NCBI RefSeq assembly: GCF_901000735.1
Contig: NC_081541.1
Location: 2,845,021 to 2,909,020 of the forward strand
Reading direction: 5' to 3'
Length of the DNA stretch: 64,000 bases
Source of the DNA: Corylus avellana
Lineage: Eukaryota > Streptophyta > Magnoliopsida > Fagales > Betulaceae
This document shows, in pieces, positions 46,888 through 58,893 of this stretch. A program made the position numbers and the translations under genes. Each line of letters begins with the position of its first letter. Positions within the stretch are counted from its first letter, which is position 1. The notes under the pieces are model-generated. The model saw only the letters and a program-made list of their open reading frames with translations. It searched no databases and was not told where the DNA came from.

Positions 46888-49800
46888 ATGGATCCCAAAA
46901 ACAAAAGACCCCTCAAAATCCACTTGGTGTGCTCCACCGACTCGCCCGAGTTCGCTCACCTAACACAGTCTCTAACTCGTTCCTTACTCGTCGCACTCGA
47001 CGCCGAGTGGAAACCCATCCGCGCCCACCAGTCCCACTTCCCCACCGTGACCCTCCTCCAACTCGCCTGCCAACTCGGTCCTCGACTCGGCGCCGACCCG
47101 GACGAGTCAGCCGAGTCTGAAGACTCGGTGACTTTCCTTGTCGACCTGATTTCAATCCCTCTATCTTCAATCTGGGAATTGCTCAGAGATGTTTTTGCTT
47201 CCCCTGATATATTGAAACTGGGTTTTAGATTTAAGCAGGATTTGATTTACTTGTCCTCTACTTTCTGTGCGCAAGGCTGTGATCCTGGGTTTGACAGAGT
47301 AATGGCTTAACTTTTTTCTCTGTTTGGTTTCCAAGAAAAGTGTAGGACAAATATAGCAAGAAATCGGATTTTAATTGGGTTTTTCCTTTCCTTTTCTGAC
47401 CTCATTACATATTTGAAATAGATTTCTGTTACTTTCCTTTATTTTCTTTCCTGCACATCTTAATGGCAATCTCAACTTTTAGGTTTTTTGAGACGAGGTT
47501 GCTGTGTAATGTGTCTATAAAGAATTCAGCTTGATGTGTACTTAATTAAGTTGAACTTAGGTTATCACGGTTAAGCATTTGGTTTCTAAAGAGCTCAATG
47601 GAGATTATGTTTACTATAATTGAGAGTTATTGCCATAACATTTCTGATAGTAAAAACTGACATATTATTAGTTGCTGCATTTTGTTGTAATGTCCTCTCG
47701 AATTTGTGAAGGTTGAGCTTGTTGTGCCTAATGTTTTCTTATCTGTATTATGAGGCAAAACCCTTGAACCTTGAATTATGTGGAGTGTGCAAACTTAACA
47801 AGAGAAGAAAAGAGAAAGGAGAAACCATTTTGACTCATTAGGGAAGTCAAGAAGGGGATAGTTTATCGTATATTTATTCGCAAGGCATGGAAAGCTATTG
47901 TTCGTTTTTGTTTCCTTTGCCTCATCGAAAGTTTGTATGGGTTTATACTTATGTTTTATAGATCATTCGAAAATAGGTTGAGCCCTTTCTGGATATTACA
48001 AGTGTATACAATCATTTGCAACATGGAAGGAAGACATCGAAGCAAATTAAAAGTTTGGCAACCATCTGCGAAGAAGTGTTGGGCTTTTCTCTTTCAAAGG
48101 TTTGGTTCTTGAATTCCTATTTTTTGTTTGTTTGATGCTCAAGATAAGATCCTCTTGAAACCCTCACGCTCACATATTATGGGGCATCCCATGATGTAAA
48201 TTTTAAATCTGAGTATACAGGCCTCATGCCTCAGATACTGTGTTAAATCAAAAAACTTTTGAATCTCACTAATCTCTGGGGAGATTTTTTCCACTATCTG
48301 CACACTGCATTAGACTGGTTGCACTTTGACTGAAAAATTTTGGTGGAAGTTTACTGCCTTTGAGAATGATATTTGTAGAACTTTTAAATTTTGATTGTTT
48401 GATGTAACTGGTTTTCCGTACTACACAAGGTACTAGAGGTCTAGGGTGTATTAACGTTAGCTTTCTCTGGTAACTGATGTCACAATATTCAACTATGTTC
48501 TAATTTTTATACTGCTGTGTATAAAAATAAATTCTATAGCAAATAATGTGCATCTGAATAGGGGTATTGTTTGGGCTTCTGTTATAAGCATTGCTCTGGC
48601 ATCTGTCCAAGCTAAATGAGGAAATGGTTTGTTTCCCAAGGATATCAGCTCCCAGTTTGGCTTTGGATGGAAGTTTCAAGTGCTACAAGTTGTTAATTCA
48701 ATTTATATCTCCTTTAGGAACTTCAATGTAGTGATTGGTCACATCGTCCTCTTACAGAAGAGCAGAAAACATATGCAGCAATGGATGCACACTGTTTGCT
48801 CGAAATATTCAACATCTTCCAGGCAAAGCTTGTCAAAGAAGGTATGTGGTACATTTAAATTTTGTGATTTGCAAAACCTGTTTTAGAATTGTATGCCAAA
48901 TGATATTTAGGACAAAATTGACAAGTCTTTCACTGTGTTTTATATTTGCTCTTTTTGTACTTTTGAAGATATAATTTTCTGTAGGAATTGCCATATAGAT
49001 CATGGGTACTGGTAGGTTGTCTTGCTCATGATCTCTGAAGCGTTCAAAGGACAAATTGTTCCACAAAATTGCATCACTGGAAAGTGTGTTTGCTGTCTCA
49101 GAAGTTTCATTGCATGTCCCAGTATAGACTTATTTCCAAATAAAGTTCCTTTTAGGAGCAAGGGACATGGATGTATCTGAGATAGCAGATTCATTCATGC
49201 ACGACTTTATTTGGTCATCTAACTACGAATCTGAATTTTCATGAATATGTAACAACTAAATTGGTGTCATGGTGAGTGAGTATTCCATATTAGTTTCAAA
49301 ATGGATGATTCACAACCAATTTATATTGGTGGATATATGTTGAAGGTGTTGAAGTTTATACAGTGATACCATGGTCTGGTTGCTTCCACGGACCTCTCCA
49401 CTTTAAAAACTGTGGAAGCAACCAAAACAGCTGGAATAATTAGTCTCCCAAGCTTCAATATGAAAACATAGTTTGGTTAACATCAGATACCAGGAAAAGT
49501 AGATTAACAATGAAAGTCTCCTAGGCTGTTCTCCTGTTCAACTAAATCTCTAACTTAACGTAAATTCCCATATTCATTGACAAGTATCTAAATGACAAAT
49601 TACCCATAGAACTTTGTGCTTGACCATTTCATTGTATAGCAAGCACTGATAGTTAAATAAAGTTTTGTTTTATACCATTTATATGATATAATCTTCCAAT
49701 ATGGTGGGGATTTTCCATCTTGCAACCACCGTTTTCTTCTCACTCGATGCATTCCTAATTATCATGAGTACTACAAATTGATATTTCTCCTTACATCCTA

Positions 49801-52245
49801 GTTCATGAATTTGTCATGCATAAGCATGGTCAAATCAAATACAATTGTGAACCATAGAACACAAGAATTCTCTATTTCATGGAGCTTGCTTCACGTCAAA
49901 TTTCAGGCACCTCTTAACATTCCTTTTTGTGCTCCCTCTTTAACTCAATGCAATTGAGGCAATATTCATTTTGTAATGAAAGTTTCTTGGGCTCTTGATT
50001 GCAGGGAGTTATTTTGACAATATCACCAAACCCGTTACCCCTAATGTAAATCTTGGGTTGAAAGAGGTTCTTGAAAAGCATGATATGAGTAGTAAAATTT
50101 TAAGGATCAAATCTTGTGAAGCTTTAAGTATAGTTCGGGCTACAGCTTTTGATTTTTTGCAAATAATAGCTACAGTAGAGGGAATGGTTTCAAAGTCATC
50201 ATGCAGAAAGACCATGCCTATGGATGAATCTCTCTTGAAGGTTGTAAAAAAATATGGGGAAAAAATTTTGTTGAAAGAATCAGACAAAAAGCCAAAGGCC
50301 ACAAAAAAGAAAGGGAAGAGACGATTATCGGCTGGTGTGATTTGCAGAGAAAAGCGATTAGAAGATTTTGATAATTGGCGAGGCCCCGCACAGTGGGATT
50401 TATCTCTGGGGGGCGATGGATGCCCAAAATTTCTATGTGATGTGATGGTAAGCACTTTATCTTATCTGTGTATGTGATACTTTTTTCAAAGCTAAAAGGT
50501 TTTAGGTTTTTACTTTCTACAACATGGTTGACTGCCGATTACCCAGAAAAAAAAAAGCACTTAATAGTGGCTGGTTCTCATACTTGTAACTGACCGACTA
50601 AAAATGGAATCCTTTCTTAGCAACCTATCATCTTTCTCTTCTTTTTTTTCCTCTTCTCTATTGGGATCATTCTAATAATAGTGTAATATAAACCCTTAAA
50701 TTTGCAAACTCCACGAAATCTGGGATTTAAGTGATTATGTTGCAAGCATGAGCCTAATCAAAAGAATACTCAGGTTGAAGGCTTGGCAAAACATTTACGG
50801 TGTGTTGGGATAGATGCTGCAATTCCATATTCAAAAAAGCCTGAATCCAGGTATTCTTTACATAAGTGATTTCAATGAATAAATAAATATTAATTTTAAA
50901 TTGTTGATTATAGTATTAAGTTTGTGTATTTCTTAAGCAAACTAATTTGTTTATTTTATTTTATTTTAATTGTGTTCAGAGAGTTAATAGGACAAGCAAT
51001 CAAAGAGAAGAGAATGCTCTTGACACGAGATGCTAAGCTGCTAAGATACGAGTATCTGATAAAAAATCAAATATATAGGGTGAAGAGTCTTCTAAAAAAT
51101 GAACAGCTACGTGAGGTATGTATGCATTTAGTGATTATTGAAAAGGGGTTGATTTGTTTGCCATTTGAGGTTTGTTTATTGGAGAAATGCCTTACAATTA
51201 TAAATAATAAAAATATTAAGAAATCATATAACCATGCAAGTGCTACAGATGGCTAAGAAACAATTTTAGGACAACAAGCTAAATCAGATTCTTGTCACCT
51301 TTATCCTGGCAGTAGTTTATATATTGGTTTGCATTTAAATATTTGTTGTTGGTCTATTAGTTAGTACCAATTTTTATTTATGTATTTATTATTATTGCAT
51401 TTATATTAAAAATGTGATGCTTGAATCTTAGCGAAAATATCAAACTATAATAGACAACAAGAAAACTTTGAATAGAACTCGTCAGGATCAACGGAGGTAA
51501 ATCTGATGAAGACGATCATTGATTTAATATATCTTTGGTTGGGGCATTGTTTAGGAAGTGTGTACTCCAAATGTGTTGGAAAGGGAAGTGGAAAGAGGGG
51601 TAGTGTTTCCAAAACTATAGAGAATGAGTGATGATTCCATAGAGAAGAAAGATTGGGAATGGTATCTAAATATAATATCTGGTTTTAGAAGAAGGTAAGA
51701 TGTTCTAGTGATGATGGCAGCGGCTTGGTATTGATAGGTGTAAGATTATGGATGGTAAATCGATTGGAAATAACGGAAAAATGTAGAAGAGAATGCACCG
51801 GTGGCAGACTTTTGATGCCTTCATGTTTAGTCAATTGAAGTGAGTAGGGGCTAGCTAATGAAGAACACTTGCAGGTGATCGAAACTTTCCAGTTAAAAAT
51901 TAGTGAGGATCAGCTGATGTCAAGGTGCACCAAATGCAACGGGAAGTTCATCCAAAGGCCCCTATCCACTGAAGAGGCTGTTGAAGCTGCAAAAGGTTTC
52001 CAAAGAATTCCCAACTGCTTGTTTGACAAGAACATAGAGTTTTGGCAGTGCATGGACTGTCGCCAACTTTACTGGGAGGTACTGTTTATCTATTCCATTT
52101 TTCATCACAACCGTTGATAAGATTTGATCACATGGGTAGATGGTGTTGGTAGCCGACTTTGTTAACATGAGTTTAGTGTCTGCAGGGAACCCAATACCAT
52201 AATGCAGTCCAGAAGTTCATTGATGTATGCAAGTTGAACGAGTAA
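46888..52245 (+). CDS. DEDD 3'-5' exonuclease with C-terminal Mut7-C domain
   Basis: Eight exons join in frame (46888-47298, 47977-48099, 48718-48841, 50005-50447, 50774-50850, 50980-51115, 51875-52078, 52186-52245), giving 525 residues. The exonuclease domain spans about 10-222: D38-A-E40 (ALDAEW), D118 (FKQDLIYL) and Y197-xxx-D201 (YAAMD), a complete DEDDy catalytic set. A basic linker KKKGKRR precedes a Mut7-C domain (CDVMVEGLAKHLRCVGID, LLTRDAKLL) that ends with a zinc-ribbon pair CTKC...CMDC. Known homologues are animal EXD3/Mut-7 and plant proteins such as At1g56310. Mut-7 acts in small-RNA silencing in worms; the plant role is not established. The first exon is GC-rich. Part of the last two exons is duplicated at 56417-56690. 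Confidence 0.93.
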
Positions 52246-52771
52246 TCAGAAGTTCATAATCATTTTGATGCCATTGGAGTAGATGTGATCCGGATTCCGG
52301 AGCATCAGATCACATGAGTTGGGCTTTATTGGACTTTTTATTTAGTTGCATTTTAGTTCTTTTCTGACAGATTGTATTATTTTTATTTGGACTTTTTGTT
52401 ATTTTAGCGGGCCATATTAGCCCAAGTACCACTTGGGCAGAATTATTTAATGTAATTGGGGCTTATATTGAATTGAAAAATTGGCGCGTTAAGGCGCATT
52501 TGTCTTTAACTTCCTCTACGACGTCGTTCGAGCTTAAACATACGAAATTGAATCTCAACCGTCAACTTTTTCTGCAGCAAGATATCCGGTAGTTTTCTCA
52601 CTACTCAAGCCACGCATTCTTTCATCTTAACCATTAAATTCTTCCACTTCATCCAAACCGTCCATTCCCATAAACCCAAGCTTTTAAAAGCTTCCCTCCC
52701 ACGCCGTCTCTCTTTGTTTACTCGACTTCTCTGATCTTCACAATTTTTTTTGCTTCGCTGTTTCTCTACCC
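52246..52771 (+). promoter_or_regulatory. Region upstream of the SF3B1-derived frame
   Basis: The first part is the 3' UTR of the exonuclease gene. From about 52480 the sequence becomes promoter-like: TTGGCGCG (52491) resembles an E2F site, and a pyrimidine-rich leader (CTTCTCTGATCTTCAC) precedes the ATG at 52772. It may be the promoter and 5' UTR copied along with SF3B1. Confidence 0.4.
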
Positions 52772-52990
52772 ATGCCGTATCCCGCTACCTACGGTGGTCA
52801 TTACAATAACCCGGATATCGCGAAGACCCAGGAAGAGCGGAGGCGCATGGAGCAGCAACTGGCGTCCTTCACCTCCGTCACTTTCGACACCGACCTATAC
52901 GGCGGCAACGACCGTGAAGCCTTCCTCAACGATGACGACGAGAACCTTGACGCCATGGACAACGACATCGCCCGCAAGCTCGCCTCCTAG
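52772..52990 (+). pseudogene. N-terminal fragment of splicing factor SF3B1 (SF3b155)
   Basis: A 72-codon open frame. From residue 15 it reads DIAKTQEERRRMEQQLASFT, then FDTDLYGGNDREAF and a DDDENLDAMDN...ARKLAS end, which is the start of plant SF3B1. The intact protein continues with YTAP and has more than 1,200 residues. Here the frame meets TAG right after KLAS. Codons are GC-rich, unlike the surroundings. The first 14 residues (MPYPATYGGHYNNP) are not ones I can match. The downstream sequence is not SF3B1 but an SNF2 gene piece, so the two were joined. A translated 72-residue peptide is possible but unproven. Confidence 0.82.
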
Positions 52991-53769
52991 AGCTGTTCTT
53001 CAGAGTTTGCAGACACATTGTAATATGCATAGTTCCATAGAATGCAATGGAAGTCCCTGCACTGAGAATTGCCATTCGGGTGACTACAGAGCAGTCAGTT
53101 GAAGGACTAATAAAAGCAATTTTTTTCCCTGGTGGACTAGCATGTTGGACTTGGTGGAGAATTCACTGAACCAGGCTTTTATAGAAAACAGGAGGCTCGA
53201 CGGCACAATGAGTCTGGGTGCCATGGGATAGGGCTTTTAGAGACTTCAACACTGATCCAGAGGTTTGGCCCCTACCTTGTGGAACTGTGAAAACATTCAT
53301 GGGATGCCTTTAGTTTATTTTTCATCTAATCTCTCTCTCTCTCTCTCTTCTCTACAAGGTGGGTATTAGTAATAAAGCTATCTATAAGTCATTATGGTAT
53401 TAGCTAATAAAATGCTGTTAAAATATAGGAGGTTACTGCAATTCCATGCTAGATGTGCTTTGTTGTAGTTTGTTGGTATCACAAATGTTGATATCATGCA
53501 TGATTGTTTCCCTTCCCTTTCTTATTGCCTTGGTTGTATTTCAAGTATCTTGCAGGTGATCGACGGTTATGCTGATGTTGTTGAAAGCAGGAAACCTTGG
53601 GTTAAACATGGTTGCTGCATGTCATGTTATCCTTTTGGATTTTTGGTGGAATCCAACTACTCAAGACCAGGCTGTTGATCAAGCATTCGGGATTGGACAG
53701 ACTTGTCCTGTTACCATATCACAAATCACTATCAAAAACACAGTGGAAGATAGGATTTTAGCTCTCCAG
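52985..53769 (+). pseudogene. Fragment of a CHR27/28-type SNF2 ATPase gene, two exons and an intron
   Basis: Exon A (about 52985-53262) reads, with frame shifts, RAVLQSLQTHC, GLIKAI, WTSMLDLVE, RRLDGTMSLGA and RDFNTDPE. Exon B (53556-53769) reads VMLMLLKAGNLGLNMVAACH, LLDFWWNPTTQDQAVDQAFG, then TISQITIKNTVEDRILALQ and a donor GTATCG. These are helicase motifs IV-VI of the CHR27/28 (FRG) group. At least two frameshifts lie in exon A. The arginine expected in motif VI (AHRIGQ in family members) is lost in AFGIGQ. The intron (53263-53555) is kept, so this came from genomic DNA, not from a reverse-transcribed message. Confidence 0.85.
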
Positions 53770-56416
53770 GTATCGTTGTTTGAATTATATTTGTTGTTCT
53801 TCCTACCTCCAAGTATTGGATTTGTAACATTTCTGTTGTTCGTTTGATTCTGGAGGATTCATTGAAAGTGTTTCAAGGTGTAGAAATGGGAATTTCTCTT
53901 ATTTTGTCTTATTGCTTCTATCTGTGAATGTTTCTGTTTTCTTTAGTCCTTAATTTTACTCTCCATGAGTTAGTAGCAACCCAAATGTGGCAGAGAAACT
54001 TTTGTAATTATATAACATAAGTGAATGATTGCATAGTAGCTGTATATGTGAAGAATGTATGTTCTAGTGAATTGTGTTTCACATCATTGGTGTTTGTCTT
54101 GGTGTTACATACTTACATCTGTCATTTGTATATGTTAGTTCTCACAAAAAAGAATATGTTGTCCTTAGTTTTCATGCTTTAATGGTTTTTCAATATGGTA
54201 TGGATGAAAGTTCCTTGGATCAAATCTCATTTACCCCAGTGTCTTATGTTTCTTCTGTTTTTGGGTGCAAAAAGCCTGCAATTGGTCTAATGTTGTTAGG
54301 TAGCCTTACATGTGAGGAAGTGTTAGTGTTTGTGAGCGTGGTATAAGTTGTTGTTGACCCACTTCGTAGTAGCTTGAGTTTTTTGAATTGATGGTTTAGC
54401 AACAGTTTCAGCCAGGTTTAAGAATCATACTAATATCTTGAAAAACATAATAATTATTCATCGTATGACTTTTTTTTTATAAGGAAAGTTTAAATTCAAT
54501 TCATAAATTTTCGCGAGATTTCAATTTAGTATGTTGGTTTTATGAATTTTACAATTCACTCATTTGGCATTTCATGTTTTTTTTTTTAAAAAAAAAAAAT
54601 TAATTTCTTGTGTTGAAAACTAATTACGTGGCATTAACCTCGATAATGCTGTGTAATTAGTTTTCAGCGGAAGGTGTTAATTGAAAAATGTGAAAAGTTT
54701 AAGTAGTGAATTGTACGTCATTATACAAATCCAAGGAGTAAATTAAAATCGCGCAAAAACTCAAGAAATTTGACCAAAATTTCCAGTTTTCATCTTAATT
54801 TTTCTGAATAGTACTACTATAAAATTTAACATCTATGAGGATTTCAAAGTACAAACATTTCTTGAAATTGGTATGAATGATCGTATTATTTATTAAGAAA
54901 TGTCTTTGTAAATTGTAGATTGTTTTAATATTCCGTAAAGGTTCAAGATTTATTGAAATGTAGATTAATAAAATTCAAATATGAGGATTTTCACTTCAAT
55001 TAAGAAACTTATTTCATGGTGTTTTTCCATGGTCCATTTAGAAGAAACCCCTTTAAAAGTTATATTTTTTTACAGTAAGGTCTTAGATCCAACAAAAATG
55101 TAAGTATGTTTACCGGTTCACTTTATTTTGTGAGTTCCCTATATTCTATTAATGTCTTACATCCAAATTGAATGGTGTTTTTCATTGCCACATCAGGGAG
55201 TAAGCACTTAGAAGTATATGGAACATTTCTCTTTCTCTATTGCAAATGGTTGAAACACCTCATTTCTTATTGCGTGTGGCTAAATCCTCTCTATTTCAAG
55301 TGAAATGAAGAGGAGCTATTTTATGGTCATGATTTAATATTGTTGAATCTAACGGTGTAGATAATGTCACTTGATAAAAATGTTGGCACATCATTCAAAA
55401 AATTTAAATGATGTGACATTATTTACGCCATTAGATGCAATAATATTAAATACCCGCCATAAAATAACCTTTCTTCATTTCAACTAAAATGGAGAGAAGA
55501 TTCTTGTCCTGAACATTTGCGGTTGATTAGCCAGCATCTCTTATTCATGACTCTGCCTTTGTACTTCTAAGAACACTGAGGAATGGCATTGTCTTCATTT
55601 TGGAAGAAATTGACTGCTACTGTTTGGGAGAGAATCAATTAGGAGTAGATTTTGAGATTTTGAAGGGTGGTGGTCCCCTGCTTTGCATTTACGACTCTTG
55701 AACACCAAACGAGGCCTCTCTATCTTTGGCCTTTCGGCTTTTCCAATTTATTTCCTTATAGTCACTTCTCTCTCTTCCTTATTCTCCTGCTCTTGGGTTT
55801 TCAGTTAGTGCAATCATGCATGTTTGTTTCAACTCATGCGTATTCATGGTGAATATTCATTAATCGAGGATTTTCTTTGCTTTGTGATAGTGTCACAGAA
55901 CCTTCAATAAGTTGATCTTGCTCCACCTCTATTGGGTCATGAAAGTATGTCAATAATGTCTGCTATGTCAATAATGTCTGCAAAATTGTTTTGTCTGAGG
56001 AATTGATCGAACAGAATCCACAGCTAAACATAAAGATTTTCAGGAAAGAGATTAGACCAGAATGAAGGATCTTTCATTTCCGGCAAAAATAAATATCATT
56101 TTCTGAGAAATTATTGGTCTTTGACATGAAAAGTCATCTTTAGTAGTTGTTAGCCACTCATATTTTGAAAACATTGACAGCGCCAACATTATCTTAAGAA
56201 GACATGGGGTTTCTCATACGCAACTTTTTCCATGCTAATGATGAATGTAACTGCTCAGCAAGTGGATTGTACTCTTTCTTTTCTTTTCTTTTAATTTGTA
56301 TTTAGCCCATTAAGAAGAAAAAACCAAGTAGGATTGTTTCTTATTCTCTCTCTCTCTCTCTTCGAATTTAGTCCATCTGCATTAAAATCACATAATCAAC
56401 ATAATTTCTGTTTATG
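53770..56416. other. Intergenic DNA after the SF3B1-SNF2 chimera
   Basis: No next SNF2 exon is recognised. Open frames at 54074-54346 and 55667-55852 lack a known domain. One foldback element lies at 55287-55499. A T-run/A-run junction lies near 54572-54600. Confidence 0.5.
55287..55499. mobile_element. Foldback MITE
   Basis: CTCTCTATTTCAAGTGAAAT at the left faces ATTTCAACTAAAATGGAGAG at the right. Inside them GCTATTTTATGG faces CCATAAAATAACC and GATAATGTCAC faces GTGACATTATTTAC. It is non-coding. Confidence 0.75.
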
Positions 56417-56690
56417 TTGGACTGTCGCCAACTTTACTGGGATTTACAGTTTATCTATTCAATTGTTCTTGTCATGAGTTTTGGCACTTTATCACAACTG
56501 TTGATAGGATTTTGATCACATGGGTAGATGGTGTTGGTAGCCGACTTTGGTAGCATGAGTTTAGTGTGCACATCATTGTTACAGGGAACCCCAATACCAT
56601 AATGCAGTCCAGGAGTTCATTTGATGATGCAAGTTGAACGAGTAATCAGAAGTTCATAATCACTTTGCACTGAGATGCCATTGGTGCCAC
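56417..56690 (+). pseudogene. Duplicate of the last exons of the exonuclease gene
   Basis: The sequence repeats 52052-52285 of the exonuclease gene: GGACTGTCGCCAACTTTACT, the intron with GATGGTGTTGGTAGCCGACT, and the final exon with AATACCATAATGCAGTCCAG through AACGAGTAA and AGAAGTTCATAATCA. This copy has an extra C (GGAACCCCAATACC), which shifts the frame, and TTTGATGATGC in place of TTGATGTATGC. It cannot encode the normal end. It keeps a longer intron end (GTGCACATCATTGTTACAG) than the working copy. Confidence 0.88.
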
Positions 56691-57140
56691 TTTATGACCC
56701 TTGTGTTTGAGTAGATGTCCTTTTCAGTTTTATGTGTGATTTTTCTACTTTCATGCGTTGAAGTAATGTGATTTTTTTTGTCATCCGTATCTAACCGGCG
56801 ATCACGACATGCCCCCACTTTGTTTTGGTGATGCTGTGTATAAAAACTGGCTGGACCCTTCTTTCCATGGCGAAGAGCTGTCCCCCAAATTTGAATATAT
56901 TAGTAAGTGTTACAGTACTGGCGTGACATTTATCAATAATATAATTCAAAATTCTTTGTTTCCAAATCATTTTTTATTTAGTTGCTTGCCCCAACTCAGT
57001 GTTATTCCAACTAATCATGCTTATTATGCATAAACTACTCCCCAAATTTTTATTGATTGAAAAGACATTTATGCATGTTACAGACTCAATCCTATCAGAT
57101 TTGGGACTTGTGTAACGAGGTTGCTCATTGCACGTGTGAG
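56691..57140. other. Intergenic DNA, no gene recognised
   Basis: The first 70 bases may be the original 3' flank of the exonuclease gene. The open frame at 56809-57033 has no known domain. Confidence 0.45.
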
Positions 57141-57256
57141 CCTCATGTGAGAGGGCACTCGTGCCTCACCTGTTCGGGCAGACCAAGCATGTGGGGTTCA
57201 GGCTGTCTGAGCACCTACTTGAGTAAGGTAGGGTTCAGGTGCCCTCTCACATGAGG
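57141..57256. repeat. Perfect 18-bp inverted repeat with 80-bp loop
   Basis: CCTCATGTGAGAGGGCAC at 57141-57158 is the exact complement of 57239-57256. The loop contains a near-direct repeat (GTGGGGTTCAGGC and GTAGGGTTCAGGT). It is less AT-rich than its surroundings. Confidence 0.85.
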
Positions 57257-58790
57257 TCTTTGCACTTGATTTCGAGTCAATCTTGCTTGTGTGGTAAAAT
57301 GACTTGTTTACTAGTAGTTCTTCCAATTCAATTTATAAAATTATCTTGTGGTCCTTGAGCATGTAAGAAGTTTTTTTTTTTTTAAAACAAATAAAAAATA
57401 AATAAGCCATTAAAAAAATATGTATTTTTCACATGTTAAGAGACGTGGTAATTCTATAGACTAGGTTGAAGAATCTAATGCTATTTCGAAGAAAATTCTC
57501 TTCCATGGCAATGTTTGTCATTTCACTAAAGTTAGGTTGATTTTCAAAATCTTTAGCCATTAACAATATAGATTTCCTACGACCCAGTTTAAAGAAAAAC
57601 TTGGTCCATTAGTAGTACATGTCATTTCGCTGTAAAGTCAAGATTGATTTTCAGAATCTTTAGTCATTAACGATACAATATTATACTACAATTTTAGGGG
57701 ACAAAAGGGCCTGGTTGAATGGCTTTAGTGTAGGAATGTTTTCATTTTAATGAGGGAATGTCCTGTGGTGATAACTAATTTGACTCAAAAGGATGAGTTG
57801 AAAAACCAATGTCATACAACAGGTTAACCTTTCTCTTTCTAATGGAACGTTTTGAAATTTTGGGACACATAGCTTGACTTGTTGGGTTAGCTGTCTTGGT
57901 TTAATTTATGTCTTGTTTATAAAATATAAGCACCATTACTCTTGAGTTGGGTCATCAAAGCACTAACCTTTAATGTGTTTGGTCCAAAATTAATATTAAT
58001 TGAAACAAAATCAGTTGTTAGGCAGAGCATGATACTTGTTGGCTAAACCTGACTAGGTACCTCCATCCTCATGCTCAATGGATGGGTCCCACAAGTAATT
58101 CTTCTCAGTGGGTGGGTCCACCCTAAGCTGGACAGTCCTTGTCTCTTTCTTTGTAAAAGATTGTGGTAAGATCTCATAGAGGAAAGGCTTCTTAAGTGAG
58201 CTCAAGGAATGTTGATTGTTGTCTCCTTTTCACAAGGAAGTTTCTGTGTGGGTCTCAACTCTCTGCTTTAGATATGGTTGCGTGTTTGTTCTTCTTATAA
58301 AGTCCTGATATGGGTAGAAGCTAGAGCCAACGTTCAAATGTGGTAATAGTCATTGAAGATTAGTAGACTTGAGCACCGTCTTACCGGGGACGGATTTGAG
58401 AAATTTTTATGCGCGCCCAAGTGGAATATGAGCCAGTTTGAGACTGCGTTAAAAAATAGAGCTTTTATCGGTAAAATTTTGTCAAAACGTTTTACCATCT
58501 GTTTTATAAAAAGTGATTTTAGTAGCAAAAAATGACCCAAAAAAAAAAAAAAAAAATCGTAATGTTATGGTATTGGCGTGTGAATAATTCATCAAAATCA
58601 ATTTTGGTTTTTTTTTTTTTTTTTGGGATGATATTATGTTTTGGACAAAATTTTCCTTTAAATTGTTTTTTTTTTTTTTTTTGATATTTACCTTTTAAGA
58701 GATGCTATTTAATATTCTCTCAATTCTTCTCTCATCTTTCCCCATCCACGTTTTTTTTTTAAAAAAATATTAACCATTAGATTTGTTTTC
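57257..58790. other. Intergenic DNA, no gene seen
   Basis: Mostly AT-rich, with near-repeated segments near 57520-57560 and 57630-57670 (CATTTC...GATTTTCA/GAATCTTTAG-CATTAAC). No coding frame is recognised. Confidence 0.5.
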
Positions 58791-58893
58791 AAGAGGTAGC
58801 TTAATAGGCTGGAACCATGCTTAATAAAGCGGAGGTCACTAGTTCAAATTTTCCTCCCCCTCTTGTGCGGACATGTCAAAAAAAAAAAAAAAA
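58791..58893 (+). mobile_element. Short tRNA-derived SINE, copy 2
   Basis: The plus-strand element begins AAGAGGTAGCTTAATAGGCT, has CCATGCTTAATAAAGCGGAG, a B-box-like AGTTCAAATT and TTGTGCGGACATGTC, and ends in a run of about 17 A. This copy shows the poly(A) tail best. Confidence 0.78.

Noticed and set aside
50009..50455. 148-codon open frame on the minus strand
   Set aside because: Antisense shadow of exon 4 of the exonuclease gene.
56809..57033. 74-codon open frame starting MPPLCFGDAVYKNW
   Set aside because: The first half looks protein-like, but I recognise no family and find no partner exons.
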